DNA of 64,000 nt. Origin: Streptosporangiales bacterium. Lineage in GTDB: Bacteria > Actinomycetota > Actinomycetes > Streptosporangiales > WHSR01. Both the position numbers and the translations under genes were made by a program. The stretch spans positions 62,001 to 126,000 of the forward strand of contig WHSR01000001.1 of NCBI GenBank assembly GCA_009379995.1. Reading direction: 5' to 3'. Of the stretch, positions 1-8,637 are shown in pieces; positions within the stretch are counted from its first letter, which is position 1, and each line of letters opens with the position of its first letter. The notes under the pieces are model-generated. The model worked only from the letters and a program-made list of their open reading frames with translations. It was not told where the DNA came from and ran no database searches.

Positions 1-1842
1 GTGGCCGGCATGACCACGGTGGGCCTGGGGCTGCTGGGCGCGGCGGTGGTCGTGCTCGCGTACCACGGCGAGGCGCCGCAGGTGCTCGAGGGCTTCGGTT
101 TCGGTGCCGCGTTGCTCGCCATGTTCATGCGTGTCGGCGGCGGGATCTTCACCAAGGCCGCCGACGTCGGCGCCGACCTGGTAGGCAAGGTCGAGCGGGG
201 TATCCCGGAGGACGATCCCCGTAACCCAGCGACCATCGCCGACAACGTGGGCGACAACGTCGGCGACTGCGCAGGCATGGCCGCCGACCTCTTCGAGTCG
301 TACGCGGTGATGCTGGTCGCCTCCCTCATCCTCGGGCGGGCCGCGTTCGGCGCCGAGGGGCTGGTGTTCCCGCTGCTGGTACCGATGATCGGCGTGGTCA
401 CCGCGGTGATCGGCATCTTCAGCGTGACGCCACGCTCCGGCGATCGGACCGGCATGGCCGCGATCAACCGGGGCTTCTTCATTTCGGCGATCATTTCGGC
501 GATCCTCGTCGGACTGGCCGCCTTCTGGTACCTCCCGTCGAGCTTCTCCGAGCTCTCCGCGGTGAGCCAGGAGATCGCCGGCATCGGCGGCGACCCGCGG
601 GTGATCGCGTTCGTCGCGGTGCTCATCGGTCTGCTGCTGGCGAGCGCGATCCAGGTACTCACCGGGTACTTCACCGAGACCAACCGCAAGCCGGTGCAGG
701 AGATCGGCCGTACCTCGCTCACCGGTCCGGCCACCGTCATCCTCGCCGGCGTCTCCGTCGGCCTCGAGTCCGCCGTGTACTCCACGCTGGTCATCGGTGC
801 CGCGGTGTACGGGGCGTTCCTGCTCGGCGCCGGCAACACGACGGTCGCCCTGTTCGCGGTGGCCCTCGCCGGCACCGGGCTGCTCACCACCGTCGGGGTG
901 ATCGTGTCCATGGACACCTTCGGCCCGGTGTCCGACAACGCCCAGGGCATCGCTGAGATGTCCGGCGACATCGAGGGCGAGGGTGCCCGGGTGCTGGAGA
1001 GCCTGGACGCGGTCGGCAACACCACCAAGGCCATCACCAAGGGCATCGCGATAGCGACAGCGGTGCTCGCCGCGACCGCGCTGTTCGGGTCGTTCCGCAC
1101 CGAGGTCGAGAGCGCTCTCGTGCGCTCGGGTGAGCAGGCCTCGCAGTTCAGCCTGTCCGTGGACGCCCCGAACGTGCTCGTCGGTCTGATCATCGGAGCG
1201 GCGGTGGTCTTCATGTTCTCCGGTCTGGCGATCATGGCAGTGGGCCGGGCCGCGGGCCGGGTGGTGTTCGAGGTGCGGGAGCAGTTCCGGAACAAGCCCG
1301 GGATCATGGACTACACCGAGCAACCCGACCACGGGCGGGTGGTCGACATCTGCACCCGCGACGCGTTGCGCGAGCTCGCCACCCCTGGGTTGCTCGCCGT
1401 GCTGACCCCGATCGGCGTCGGCTTCGCGCTCGGGTACGCGCCCCTGGGCGCGTACCTCGCCGGCGCCATCGCCGCTGGTGCGCTGATGGCGGTCTTCCTG
1501 GCCAACTCGGGCGGCGCGTGGGACAACGCGAAGAAGCTCGTCGAAGAGGGCAAGTACGGCGGCAAGGGTTCCGAGGCGCACGCCGCCACCGTCATCGGGG
1601 ACACGGTCGGCGACCCGTTCAAGGACACCGCCGGCCCGGCGATCAACCCTCTGATCAAGGTCATGAACCTGGTGTCGCTGCTGATAGCGCCGAGCGTGGT
1701 GCTCTACGCCGACAACCTGCTGATCCGCGTCGTCGTGGTGGTCATCGCCGTCGGCGTCATCGTCTCCGCGATAGTGCTGTCCAAGCGTCGCTCCGTCGCG
1801 ATGGCCGGTACTCCGGAGCAGGAGTCTGCCCCCACCGCGTAA
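1..1842 (+). CDS. hppA: Membrane proton-translocating pyrophosphatase, 5' end outside window
   Basis: Integral-membrane enzyme that couples pyrophosphate hydrolysis to proton export. The pyrophosphate/Mg-binding stretch GGGIFTKAADVGADLVGKVE lies at residues 47-66 of the visible part and DNVGDNVGDCAG at 81-92. The loop GNTTKAITKG (339-348) carries Lys at 343 and Thr at 346, the pair typical of K+-independent enzymes (K+-dependent ones have Ala and Gly). More than ten hydrophobic segments are visible. Family members from actinobacteria are near 780-800 residues, so roughly 170-180 N-terminal residues lie upstream. The GTG at base 1 is only where the window opens and not a credible start. A long hairpin follows the stop. 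Confidence 0.97.
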   Translation: MAGMTTVGLGLLGAAVVVLAYHGEAPQVLEGFGFGAALLAMFMRVGGGIFTKAADVGADLVGKVERGIPEDDPRNPATIADNVGDNVGDCAGMAADLFESYAVMLVASLILGRAAFGAEGLVFPLLVPMIGVVTAVIGIFSVTPRSGDRTGMAAINRGFFISAIISAILVGLAAFWYLPSSFSELSAVSQEIAGIGGDPRVIAFVAVLIGLLLASAIQVLTGYFTETNRKPVQEIGRTSLTGPATVILAGVSVGLESAVYSTLVIGAAVYGAFLLGAGNTTVALFAVALAGTGLLTTVGVIVSMDTFGPVSDNAQGIAEMSGDIEGEGARVLESLDAVGNTTKAITKGIAIATAVLAATALFGSFRTEVESALVRSGEQASQFSLSVDAPNVLVGLIIGAAVVFMFSGLAIMAVGRAAGRVVFEVREQFRNKPGIMDYTEQPDHGRVVDICTRDALRELATPGLLAVLTPIGVGFALGYAPLGAYLAGAIAAGALMAVFLANSGGAWDNAKKLVEEGKYGGKGSEAHAATVIGDTVGDPFKDTAGPAINPLIKVMNLVSLLIAPSVVLYADNLLIRVVVVVIAVGVIVSAIVLSKRRSVAMAGTPEQESAPTA

Positions 1843-1846
1843 CGTC

Positions 1847-1903
1847 GAGTGTCGGCGTGTTCGCCACGGCTCGAGGGCCACGGTGACGAACACGCCGACA
1901 CTC
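1847..1903. terminator. Long perfect hairpin after hppA
   Basis: Bases 1847-1863 are exactly complementary to 1887-1903 (17 bp) around a 23-base loop that is itself partly complementary. It begins five bases after the hppA stop. There is no T-run, so it would be a U-less (I-shaped) terminator of the kind proposed for actinobacteria, or an mRNA-end stabiliser. It lies just before the ribosome binding site of the next small gene. Confidence 0.65.
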
Positions 1904-1923
1904 AACTTCGGGAGACTGGAAGC

Positions 1924-2037
1924 ATGGAGAAGCGGCCACTGTCCGGCGGCCGCGGGTTCGCCATCGTCGTCGGGGCGATGATCCTGATCATCGCGGCATT
2001 GTGGTTGCTCGCGGCCTGGGGCTCGGTGCGGGGATGA
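1924..2037 (+). CDS. 37-residue single-span membrane peptide
   Basis: A very short gene starting at ATG 1924, with GGGAG about ten bases upstream. The product begins with a basic, glycine-rich head (MEKRPLSGGRG) followed by one hydrophobic helix of about 20 residues and a short tail. Its stop overlaps the start of the SixA-like gene by ATGA (2034-2037), which indicates translational coupling and supports it being real. I do not recognise a family. It could be a small partner of the pyrophosphatase or simply a leader for the next gene. It is too short for most gene finders. Confidence 0.5.
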   Translation: MEKRPLSGGRGFAIVVGAMILIIAALWLLAAWGSVRG

Positions 2038-2609
2038 CCCCCGATCGGGCGGGCACGGGGCACGGGCGCAGGCTGCTCGTCCTGCGGCACGCCAAGGCGG
2101 AGTCAGGACTCGGGCTGGCCGATGTGGAGCGACCGCTGGCCAAACGCGGAAAGAAGGATGCCTCGGCGGCCGGACGATGGCTGCGCGCGGCCGGGATGCC
2201 GATCGGTCTGGTCGTCTGCTCGCCGGCGCTGCGGGCCCGGCAGACCTGGGCCGCGGCCGCCGCCGAGCTGGCCGAGTCCGGGGCGGGCGGGGACGTGCCC
2301 GTCCGCTACGACGACCGCCTCTACCGCAACACCGTGGAGAGCTTGGGCGAGGTCGTCCGGGAAACCGACGACGAGGTGGACTCACTGCTGTTGGTGGGCC
2401 ACAACCCGTCCGTCCAGCAGCTCGTCGCCACCCTGATCGCTGACGCCGACCCGGTCGAGGGCTTCCCCACCTGCGCCCTGGCGCTGGTCGAGTTCACCGA
2501 GCCGTGGGCTGCGCTCGCCGAGGACGCTGGGCGGCTGGCGCAGTTCTGGACGCCGTCTCACGGCCAAAGGGGAAGCGTCAGCAGCCCAGCCGTGCCGCGA
2601 GATCGTTGA
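2034..2609 (+). CDS. SixA-like histidine phosphatase
   Basis: Histidine-phosphatase superfamily (phosphoglycerate-mutase fold), 191 residues, closest in layout to SixA phosphohistidine phosphatases. The catalytic RHxK motif is RHAKAES at residues 18-24 with His19 as nucleophile, and the second active-site His is in VGHNPS at 123. The ATG at 2034 is preferred over an upstream GTG because it overlaps the stop of the preceding 37-residue gene. The last 32 bases overlap the 3' end of the convergent HAD gene. Substrate is unknown: SixA acts on phosphohistidine of signalling proteins, but actinobacterial homologues are mostly untested. Confidence 0.85.
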   Translation: MTPDRAGTGHGRRLLVLRHAKAESGLGLADVERPLAKRGKKDASAAGRWLRAAGMPIGLVVCSPALRARQTWAAAAAELAESGAGGDVPVRYDDRLYRNTVESLGEVVRETDDEVDSLLLVGHNPSVQQLVATLIADADPVEGFPTCALALVEFTEPWAALAEDAGRLAQFWTPSHGQRGSVSSPAVPRDR

Positions 2610-3297
2610 AGTCCTCGGCGACGAGGTCCACCCCCTCGGGCGGCGGCTCGACGCGGGTGTCCGGGCCCCATTCGAGTGGCCGGGTCACGAAGCCGGTGCG
2701 CATCCCCTCCGCGGCGGCCGCCCGCAGGTCGTAGGGATGGCAGGCGACCATGAGCACGCGTTCCGGCGGCAGGTCGAGGAAGCGGGACGCCGAGCGGTAC
2801 ACCTCCGGATCGGGCTTGTACGTGCCCACGAGCTCGACCGACAGGATGCAGTCGAACGGCAGCCCGCCGCCCTTGGCGAGGTGGACCAGCATCGCCACGT
2901 GGCCGTTCGACAGGGTGGACAGGATGAAGCGCTCCCGAAGCCGGGTGAGGCCCGGTACGGCATCCGGCCAGGGCGGCAGGCCGTGCCAGGCCCTGACCAT
3001 CTCCTCCCGGTCGGCCTCGCCGAGGCCGTCGGACCCGTCGAGGCCGTGCTCGGCGAGCACGTCGTCGAGCATGATCCGGTGCAGGCCGTCGAAGTTCTGC
3101 CAGGCCAGCTCGCCCCGCGTTACCCGATCCAGGGTGGGCCGGTACCGGCGCCGCCAGGCGTCAGCGACCGACGGCCAGTCGGCGCTGATCCCGGCGCGGT
3201 CACCCACCCTGGTGAACGCCTCGGTGATCCCGGAACGCCAGTCGACGACCGTGCCGAAAACGTCGAAGGCCAGCGCCTCGATCTCATCCGCCGGCAT
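2578..3297 (-). CDS. Haloacid dehalogenase, type II (HAD superfamily)
   Basis: Cytosolic HAD-fold hydrolase of 239 residues, the usual length for (S)-2-haloacid dehalogenases. Motif I is FDVFGTVVDW with nucleophile Asp12, motif II is LSN at 129-131, the lysine motif is KPDPEVY with Lys161, and the family signature ACHPYDLRAAAAEG lies at 185-198. The sequence therefore resembles type II 2-haloacid dehalogenases more than phosphatases, where a DxD motif would be expected. It ends tail-to-tail with the SixA-like gene and starts five bases before the serB stop, so it may be co-transcribed downstream of serB. The physiological substrate cannot be told from sequence. Confidence 0.88.
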   Translation of the reverse strand: MPADEIEALAFDVFGTVVDWRSGITEAFTRVGDRAGISADWPSVADAWRRRYRPTLDRVTRGELAWQNFDGLHRIMLDDVLAEHGLDGSDGLGEADREEMVRAWHGLPPWPDAVPGLTRLRERFILSTLSNGHVAMLVHLAKGGGLPFDCILSVELVGTYKPDPEVYRSASRFLDLPPERVLMVACHPYDLRAAAAEGMRTGFVTRPLEWGPDTRVEPPPEGVDLVAEDFNDLAARLGC

Positions 3298-3302
3298 GGG
3301 CT

Positions 3303-4574
3303 CTACGGTAGGGCCTCGCTGTCCCCGGCATCGTCCTGGACGTCGTCCTCGGCGTCGGCGGCCTCCACCTCCTCGCGGGAGATGCCGAGCATGAAGAGGA
3401 TCGCGTCCAGGTAGGGCACGTTCACGGTGGTGTCGGCGACCTCGCGGACCAGCGGCTTGGCGTTGAAGGCGATACCCAGCCCGGCCGCGGCGATCATGTC
3501 GACGTCGTTGGCGCCGTCCCCGATCGCCACCGTCTGGCCGAGCGGAACGCCGGCCTGGTGCGCGAACCTCCGCAGCGCCGCGGCCTTACCGGCACGGTCG
3601 ACGACGGGGCCGACAAGCTCACCGGTGAGCCTCCCGTCGGCCACCTCGAGGGTGTTGGCGGCCGCGTAGTCGATGCCGAGGTCGCCGACCAGCTCGTCGG
3701 TGATCTGGGTGAAGCCGCCGCTGACGATCGCGAACCGGTAGTCGAGCCGCTTCAGCGTACGGACCAGGGTTCGGGCGCCGGGGGCCAGTCGGAGCCGGTC
3801 GCGCACGCCCTTCACGACGGCGACGTCGAGTCCCTTGAGCAGGGCTACCCGTTCCCGAAGCGCCGCGGTGAAATCGAGTTCTCCCCGCATCGCCGCCTCG
3901 GTGATGCGCCGTACCTGATCCGGTAGCTCGCCCGTCCGGTCGGCCTCCTCCGCCAGCAGCTCGATGGCCTCGCCCTGGACGAGCGTGGAGTCCACGTCCA
4001 TCACCACCAGCCGCTTGGCCCGCCGGTGCAGGCCGGAGCGCTGGACCGACACGGAGACGTCGCGGATTACAGCCTCGGCGGCCAGTTCGGCCCGCAGCCA
4101 TTCCGGCTCCGCCCCGGAGACCTCGAGCTCGATGCAGGTGACCGGGTAGTGCGCGAGCCGCACGATCCGGTCGATGTTGGCGCCGCATGCCGCGATACGG
4201 CCGGCGATGCCGGCCATGGCGGACGGAAGCAGCGGGACGGCGAGGACCGTCACGTGCAGCCGTCCCCGCAGTTTCGGGTCGCCGTTGCCGATTCCGGTGG
4301 CTACCTCGGTCTCCATCCCCAGGTCGGTTCCGACGCGCCGGACCGCCCGTTGGATCTCCGGTACGGCGGCGGCGTCCTCGAACGACACCAGCACGCCCAG
4401 CACCAGCCGGCCCCGGATCACCACCTGCTCGACGTCCACGACATGGACCGGATGGTCCGCCAGGGCGCCGAACAGCCGGGAGGTCACCCCCGGCCGGTCC
4501 CGTCCGGTGAGCGTGATGAGCAGCGTGCGCAACGCGTCGTCCCTGCGTGCGTCGCTCGCGATGTCTCTGCTCAT
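3303..4574 (-). CDS. serB: Phosphoserine phosphatase with N-terminal ACT domains
   Basis: Catalyses the last step of serine synthesis, O-phosphoserine to serine. Residues about 15-190 form two ACT-like domains (TLLITLTGRDRPGVTSRLFG near the start), followed by a HAD phosphatase with DVDSTL at 193-198 and GDGANDVDM at 352-360. Length is 423 residues, as in actinobacterial SerB2-type enzymes. The start at 4574 (MSRD) is chosen because the ACT homology begins about 15 residues later and the upstream open frame (to 4646) has no family resemblance. Divergent from the secreted propeller gene at 4707; the 132 bases between should hold both promoters. Confidence 0.95.
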   Translation of the reverse strand: MSRDIASDARRDDALRTLLITLTGRDRPGVTSRLFGALADHPVHVVDVEQVVIRGRLVLGVLVSFEDAAAVPEIQRAVRRVGTDLGMETEVATGIGNGDPKLRGRLHVTVLAVPLLPSAMAGIAGRIAACGANIDRIVRLAHYPVTCIELEVSGAEPEWLRAELAAEAVIRDVSVSVQRSGLHRRAKRLVVMDVDSTLVQGEAIELLAEEADRTGELPDQVRRITEAAMRGELDFTAALRERVALLKGLDVAVVKGVRDRLRLAPGARTLVRTLKRLDYRFAIVSGGFTQITDELVGDLGIDYAAANTLEVADGRLTGELVGPVVDRAGKAAALRRFAHQAGVPLGQTVAIGDGANDVDMIAAAGLGIAFNAKPLVREVADTTVNVPYLDAILFMLGISREEVEAADAEDDVQDDAGDSEALP

Positions 4575-4706
4575 GCCGGCAACGCTACCGGCGGTGCGGT
4601 GCGGGCCGCGCGGGGACCCGAACTCACCGTCCGGCACACCCATCACGGAGGCCGCCCGGTGTTTACTTGTCCTGAACCGTCCACCACCCGCGTCCGTGAG
4701 GTAGAT

Positions 4707-5684
4707 ATGACCATCCGCAGCTTGATCACGGCTGGCCTCGCCGTGGGATTAGGCATCGGGTTGACGGCGCCGGCGGCGGCCGAGACAAGGGCCGCGCACG
4801 ACACACGCAGCTACACGATCCCCGGCGACCGGGTCTTTCCGGAGGGGGTCGCCTTCGACCGAGGTACCGGACACTTCTACGTCGGCAGCACGACCGACGG
4901 CACGATCTTCCGCGGTCACCTTCGCCGCCCAGCGTTGGAGGTGTTCCTACCCGGCGGCGTCGACGGCCGGACCACCGCCATCGGGATGAAGGTCGACCGG
5001 AAGGGTCGGCTGTACGTCGCCGGCGGCGCGACCGGGCAGATGTGGGTGTACGACCTCCGTACCCGGATGCTCGTCAGGCGCTTCGACACCGGCCTGCGGG
5101 AGGGCACCTTCGTCAACGACCTGGCCCTCGACCGGTGGGGTAACGCGTACTTCACCGACTCGATGCATCCCGTGCTGTGGCGGGTGCCGGCCGGGGCCAT
5201 ACGCGAAGGAGACAGCCCAGGCTCTCCGGAGGCGTTCCTCGACTTCACCGGGACCCCCGCGGAGTACGGACCCGGCTTCAACCTCAACGGCATCGCCCCG
5301 ACCGGTGACGGGCGGCAGCTGCTCGCCGTGGCCTCCAACACCGGCAAGCTCTTCCGCATCGACCTGATGGACAACAGCGTCGCCGAGGTGCCGGTCGCGG
5401 GCGGACCGTTGCTGGCCGGCGACGGGCTCCAGGTCCTCGGTGGGCTGCTCTTCGTGGTCCGTAACCAGTTCGAGCTCGTCACGACAGTACGGCTGCGTGG
5501 CGGCGCGACCCGCGGGCGGGTGGTCTCGGAGTACACCGATCCGGCGTTCGGATACCCCACCACGGCGGCGCTGGCCGGCGCGCGGCTGCTGGTGGTCAAC
5601 TCGCAGTTCGACCGGCGCGAGACCGGGGACCCCGAGCTGCCCTTCACGGTAGCCAGTGTCCCGGTTTCCCGTTTGCTGCACTGA
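4707..5684 (+). CDS. Secreted SMP-30/NHL-type beta-propeller protein
   Basis: A 325-residue exported protein. Residues 1-30 are a Sec signal peptide (charged start, long Ala/Gly/Leu core, AAA-E cleavage region). The rest shows repeated blade signatures such as FPEGVAFDRGTGHFYVGS, VNDLALDRWGNAYFTDS and FNLNGIAPTGDGRQLLAV, as in SMP-30/gluconolactonase/LRE-like and superoxide-dismutase-associated propellers. GTGAGG lies upstream of ATG 4707. It converges with the next gene, with three bases between stops. Enzymatic activity is not assured: a sugar lactonase or a plain binding propeller are both possible. Confidence 0.8.
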   Translation: MTIRSLITAGLAVGLGIGLTAPAAAETRAAHDTRSYTIPGDRVFPEGVAFDRGTGHFYVGSTTDGTIFRGHLRRPALEVFLPGGVDGRTTAIGMKVDRKGRLYVAGGATGQMWVYDLRTRMLVRRFDTGLREGTFVNDLALDRWGNAYFTDSMHPVLWRVPAGAIREGDSPGSPEAFLDFTGTPAEYGPGFNLNGIAPTGDGRQLLAVASNTGKLFRIDLMDNSVAEVPVAGGPLLAGDGLQVLGGLLFVVRNQFELVTTVRLRGGATRGRVVSEYTDPAFGYPTTAALAGARLLVVNSQFDRRETGDPELPFTVASVPVSRLLH

Positions 5685-5687
5685 GGA

Positions 5688-6455
5688 TCAGCGAGCGCAC
5701 TCCAGCGCGCTGTTGTAGGCGGCCACCTGGGCCCGGCGCACCGCTCGGTCGAGCGTGTTCAGGGCCTCCCGGCGCCGCGCGGCCTCGGTGGCGGTGAGCG
5801 CGCCGCCCTCGTCCCGCAGCGCCAGCTCGACCACGATGGCGAGCCGGCCGGCCAGCGCCGCCACCCGGTGGGCGCGGGGCGGGTAGCCGGGGGCGAGGCC
5901 GCCCACCGGCTCGCGGTGATGGAGTTCCCGCAGCGTCGCCAGGGCGTCGGCCAGCTCGGGACGCCAGCAGGCGACGTCGAGGCGCAGCAGCGTCTCCGTC
6001 GCCTCGCGCAGCGTCATGCTGAGAGCATGGTCGGCCTCCGGCAGCATCGGTGCGTCGGGAACCGCCCGAAGTGCCTCGTGTGCGGTCCACCGGACCCCCA
6101 CGTACGACGAGCCGCGGCGATCCTCGGCCGGCACCAGCGCGACAGGCGTTGGGAGGGCGGCGAGTACCGCCTCGCCTACCTCGAGGGCTGCGGTGTTGAG
6201 GGATGCCGGCCCGGGCAGGCCCAGCGGATCTCCCGGTGCCGGCAGGGCGAGGCGCAGCCCGGTCAGGCCGGCGATCCGTAGAGCGCCCAGCCCGCGGCGC
6301 AGCGGGACCTCTTCGGTCTCGCCGGGAATGCCGACGGCCACCTGTGGTCCGCCGGCGTGCTCCACGGCGTCGACGGCCTCATCCAGGCCGACGTGGCCGG
6401 TGAGCCAGGCGTTGCCCCATGCGACGAGCACGCCGGATGGTGGAACCGAAGACAC
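5688..6455 (-). CDS. Conserved actinobacterial protein of unknown function
   Basis: About 255 residues, acidic and Ala/Leu-rich, with a C-terminal half that looks helical (ALRDEGGALTATEAARRREALNTLDRAVRRAQ). The opening SSVPPSGVLVAWGNAWLTGHVGLDEAVD resembles hypothetical proteins of streptomycetes I have seen next to this kind of ABC/SPFH neighbourhood, but I cannot name a domain. The start is uncertain: GTG 6455 is taken as the first credible codon. The frame stays open upstream to 7013, but that part lies antisense to the ABC ATPase gene and is not coding. No signal peptide or membrane segment. Confidence 0.7.
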   Translation of the reverse strand: MSSVPPSGVLVAWGNAWLTGHVGLDEAVDAVEHAGGPQVAVGIPGETEEVPLRRGLGALRIAGLTGLRLALPAPGDPLGLPGPASLNTAALEVGEAVLAALPTPVALVPAEDRRGSSYVGVRWTAHEALRAVPDAPMLPEADHALSMTLREATETLLRLDVACWRPELADALATLRELHHREPVGGLAPGYPPRAHRVAALAGRLAIVVELALRDEGGALTATEAARRREALNTLDRAVRRAQVAAYNSALECAR

Positions 6456-6535
6456 CGGACCACCATAAGCGTTGCGTGGTGTCGTAGGTTCAGGCACAGC
6501 TAGGTCAACGCGACACGAACAGAGGAGCCGCGACC

Positions 6536-6603
6536 ATGGGCGTGACGAGGTGACGAGCACGACAATGGGCAGCGGCAAGCCGACGAGCGAGTGGGTGCGA
6601 TGA
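6536..6603 (+). other. Two mini-ORFs in the leader of the ABC ATPase gene
   Basis: GAGGAG (about 6521-6526) precedes ATG 6536, which opens a five-codon frame (MGVTR, stop 6551-6553). Twelve bases on, ATG 6565 opens a twelve-codon frame (MGSGKPTSEWVR) whose TGA at 6601-6603 overlaps the ATG of the ATPase gene (6600). The good ribosome binding site serves the first mini-ORF, not the ATPase. This arrangement allows translational coupling or leader-peptide control. It could also be chance. Confidence 0.3.
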
Positions 6604-7400
6604 GTAGCCCTGGAGAGGTACTGCAACTCAGGGACGTCAGCGTCCGGCGGGACGGAGCGATGCTCCTCAAGGACGTCGACTGGACCGTGGAGGAGGACGA
6701 GCGGTGGGTGATCATCGGCCCTAACGGGGCGGGCAAGACCACGCTGCTCCAGGTCGCCGCGACCACTGTCCACCCGACGGCGGGCGGCGCCCGCATCCTC
6801 GGCGAGCAGCTCGGCTCGGTTGATCTCTTCGAGCTGCGACCACGCATCGGGTTCACCAGCGCGTCGCTGGCCGAGCGGGTACCGCCGGGTGAGAAGGTCA
6901 TCGACCTCGTGCTCACCGCGTCGTACGCGGTCATCGGCCGCTGGCGGGAGGAGTACACCTCCGCCGACGTCCACCGGGCGGTCACGCTGCTGGAGCAGAT
7001 GGGGTGTGCGCATCTGATCCGGCGGCGGTTCGCCACCCTGTCCGAGGGGGAGCGCAAGCGGGTGCAGATCGCCCGCGCCCTGATGCCCGACCCCGAACTG
7101 CTGCTCCTGGACGAGCCCGCGGCCGGCCTGGACCTGGGCGCTCGAGAGGATCTACTGCGGCGGCTGAGCGACCTCGCCTACGACGAGACAGCGCCCTGCC
7201 TCGTCCTCGTCACCCACCACGTCGAGGAGATACCTGCCGGCTTCACCCACGGCATGCTGCTGCGCGACGGAGGGATCGTGGCGTCTGGCCCCATCGAATC
7301 GGTCATTACCGAGGAGAACCTGGCGAAGTGCTTCGGGCTCCCGCTCACCCTGGAACAGCGCGACGGGCGGTGGCACGCACACGCCACGTTTTCGTCCTGA
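6600..7400 (+). CDS. ABC transporter-type ATPase, stand-alone
   Basis: A 266-residue nucleotide-binding protein without fused membrane domain. Walker A GPNGAGKTT is at 40-48, the ABC signature LSEGE at 148-152, Walker B LLLLDEPAAGLD around 168-179 and the H-loop in VLVTHHVEEIP. The sequence resembles the iron/molybdate-type cytoplasmic ATPases (ModF/YlmA-like) common in actinobacteria. No permease or binding-protein gene is adjacent, so the transport role is open. ATG 6600 is chosen; GTG 6591 is also in frame. It is followed after 120 bases by the SPFH gene on the same strand. Confidence 0.88.
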   Translation: MSSPGEVLQLRDVSVRRDGAMLLKDVDWTVEEDERWVIIGPNGAGKTTLLQVAATTVHPTAGGARILGEQLGSVDLFELRPRIGFTSASLAERVPPGEKVIDLVLTASYAVIGRWREEYTSADVHRAVTLLEQMGCAHLIRRRFATLSEGERKRVQIARALMPDPELLLLDEPAAGLDLGAREDLLRRLSDLAYDETAPCLVLVTHHVEEIPAGFTHGMLLRDGGIVASGPIESVITEENLAKCFGLPLTLEQRDGRWHAHATFSS

Positions 7401-7520
7401 GCGACGCGTGCGGACCTCCGGCGAGCACCACGTGGCCCTAGGATCACGCAACGTAGGGCAGGAAAGGAGTACGTTGGTTCTGGCCACCGCGTTCGTCCAC
7501 GTTTACCAGCCGAGGACCCC

Positions 7521-8486
7521 ATGAACGTTGCGCTGATCGTCATCCTCGTCGTCGTCATTCTCGCGGTGGTCGGTTTGCTGCGGACCATCCGGATCGTGCC
7601 GCACGCCACGGCGGGCATCGTCGAGCGCTTCGGGCGCTACCACCGTACGCTCACCGCCGGCCCGAGCATCGTGATCCCGTTCATCGACCGGATGCGTCCC
7701 CTGGTCGACCTGCGGGAGCAGATCGTCAGCTTCCCGCCGCAGCCCGTACCCACCAGGGACAACCTCGCCGTGAGCGTCGACACCGTCATCTCCTTCGAGG
7801 TGACGGACCCGAAAGCGGCAACGTACGGGGTGGCCAACTTCGTCACCGCGATGGAGCAGCAGTCGATCACGACGTTGCGGAACGTGATCGTCGGCATGGA
7901 CCTTGAGCGCACGCTGTCCTCCCGCGACCAGATCAACGAGGAGCTGCATCGGAAGCTCAACGAGGTGGGCTCCGGGTGGGGTATCCGGATCAAGCGGGTC
8001 GAGCTCAAGGCGATCGACCCCCCGCCATCCATGCAGGACGCCATGGAGAAGCAGATGCGGGCCGACCGGGAGAGGCGCGCCGCGCTGGCCGCGGCCGAGG
8101 GCGAGAAGCAGTCCTCGATCCTGTCCGCGGAGGGTGAGAAGCAGGCGGCCGTGCTGCGGGCCCGAGGCGAGTCCGAGGCCGTCGTGCTCAAGGCGAAGGC
8201 GGACGCGGAGGCCCAGGCCGTGCGCGCTCAGGGGCAGGCCGAGGCGATCTCCACGGTGTTCCGCGCGATCCACGACGGCAACCCGAGCACCGAGCTGCTC
8301 GCCTACCAGTACCTGCAGACGCTGCCGCAGATCGCCGAGGGCAGCGCCAACAAGGTGTGGATCGTGCCGAGCGAGATGGGCCGGGCGTTGGAGGGCATCG
8401 GCGGCTTCTTCGGCGGCGCCCGGAGCATGCGCAGGGAGTCGCCGGACGGCCAGAACGGCCAGTCGACCTCCGAGGAAGACCGGTAA
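7521..8486 (+). CDS. SPFH/Band 7 (stomatin-like) membrane protein
   Basis: A 321-residue protein with one N-terminal membrane anchor (residues 1-23, VALIVILVVVILAVVGLL) and a stomatin/prohibitin core (HATAGIVERFGRYHRTLTAG, then LRNVIVGMDLERTLSSRDQIN). A long Ala/Glu/Lys coiled-coil follows (roughly 175-245), matching slipin/stomatin layout (paraslipin). Such proteins oligomerise at the membrane and organise or chaperone other membrane proteins. The usual NfeD partner gene is not next to it. The short C-terminal tail is Gly/Ser-rich and disordered. Confidence 0.9.
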   Translation: MNVALIVILVVVILAVVGLLRTIRIVPHATAGIVERFGRYHRTLTAGPSIVIPFIDRMRPLVDLREQIVSFPPQPVPTRDNLAVSVDTVISFEVTDPKAATYGVANFVTAMEQQSITTLRNVIVGMDLERTLSSRDQINEELHRKLNEVGSGWGIRIKRVELKAIDPPPSMQDAMEKQMRADRERRAALAAAEGEKQSSILSAEGEKQAAVLRARGESEAVVLKAKADAEAQAVRAQGQAEAISTVFRAIHDGNPSTELLAYQYLQTLPQIAEGSANKVWIVPSEMGRALEGIGGFFGGARSMRRESPDGQNGQSTSEEDR

Positions 8487-8637
8487 GACACATCCGATCT
8501 TTCTAGCTCAATCCCCGGTCGCTAACCTCATGTAGAGGCATTCGCCAAGCCGAGACGGGCCGATGGTCCGATGTCTGCCCCGTGTCGCGGATCGGTGTCA
8601 TCATCGTGCGGGTAAACCGACAGCGAGGAGGTCACCC

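Noticed and set aside
1-3. GTG at the first base as the start of the pyrophosphatase gene
   Set aside because: The family has about 170-180 further conserved N-terminal residues; the codon is only where the window begins.
6456-7013. N-terminal extension of the conserved protein encoded at 5688-6455
   Set aside because: The extension is antisense to the ABC ATPase, including its Walker A region, and looks non-coding.
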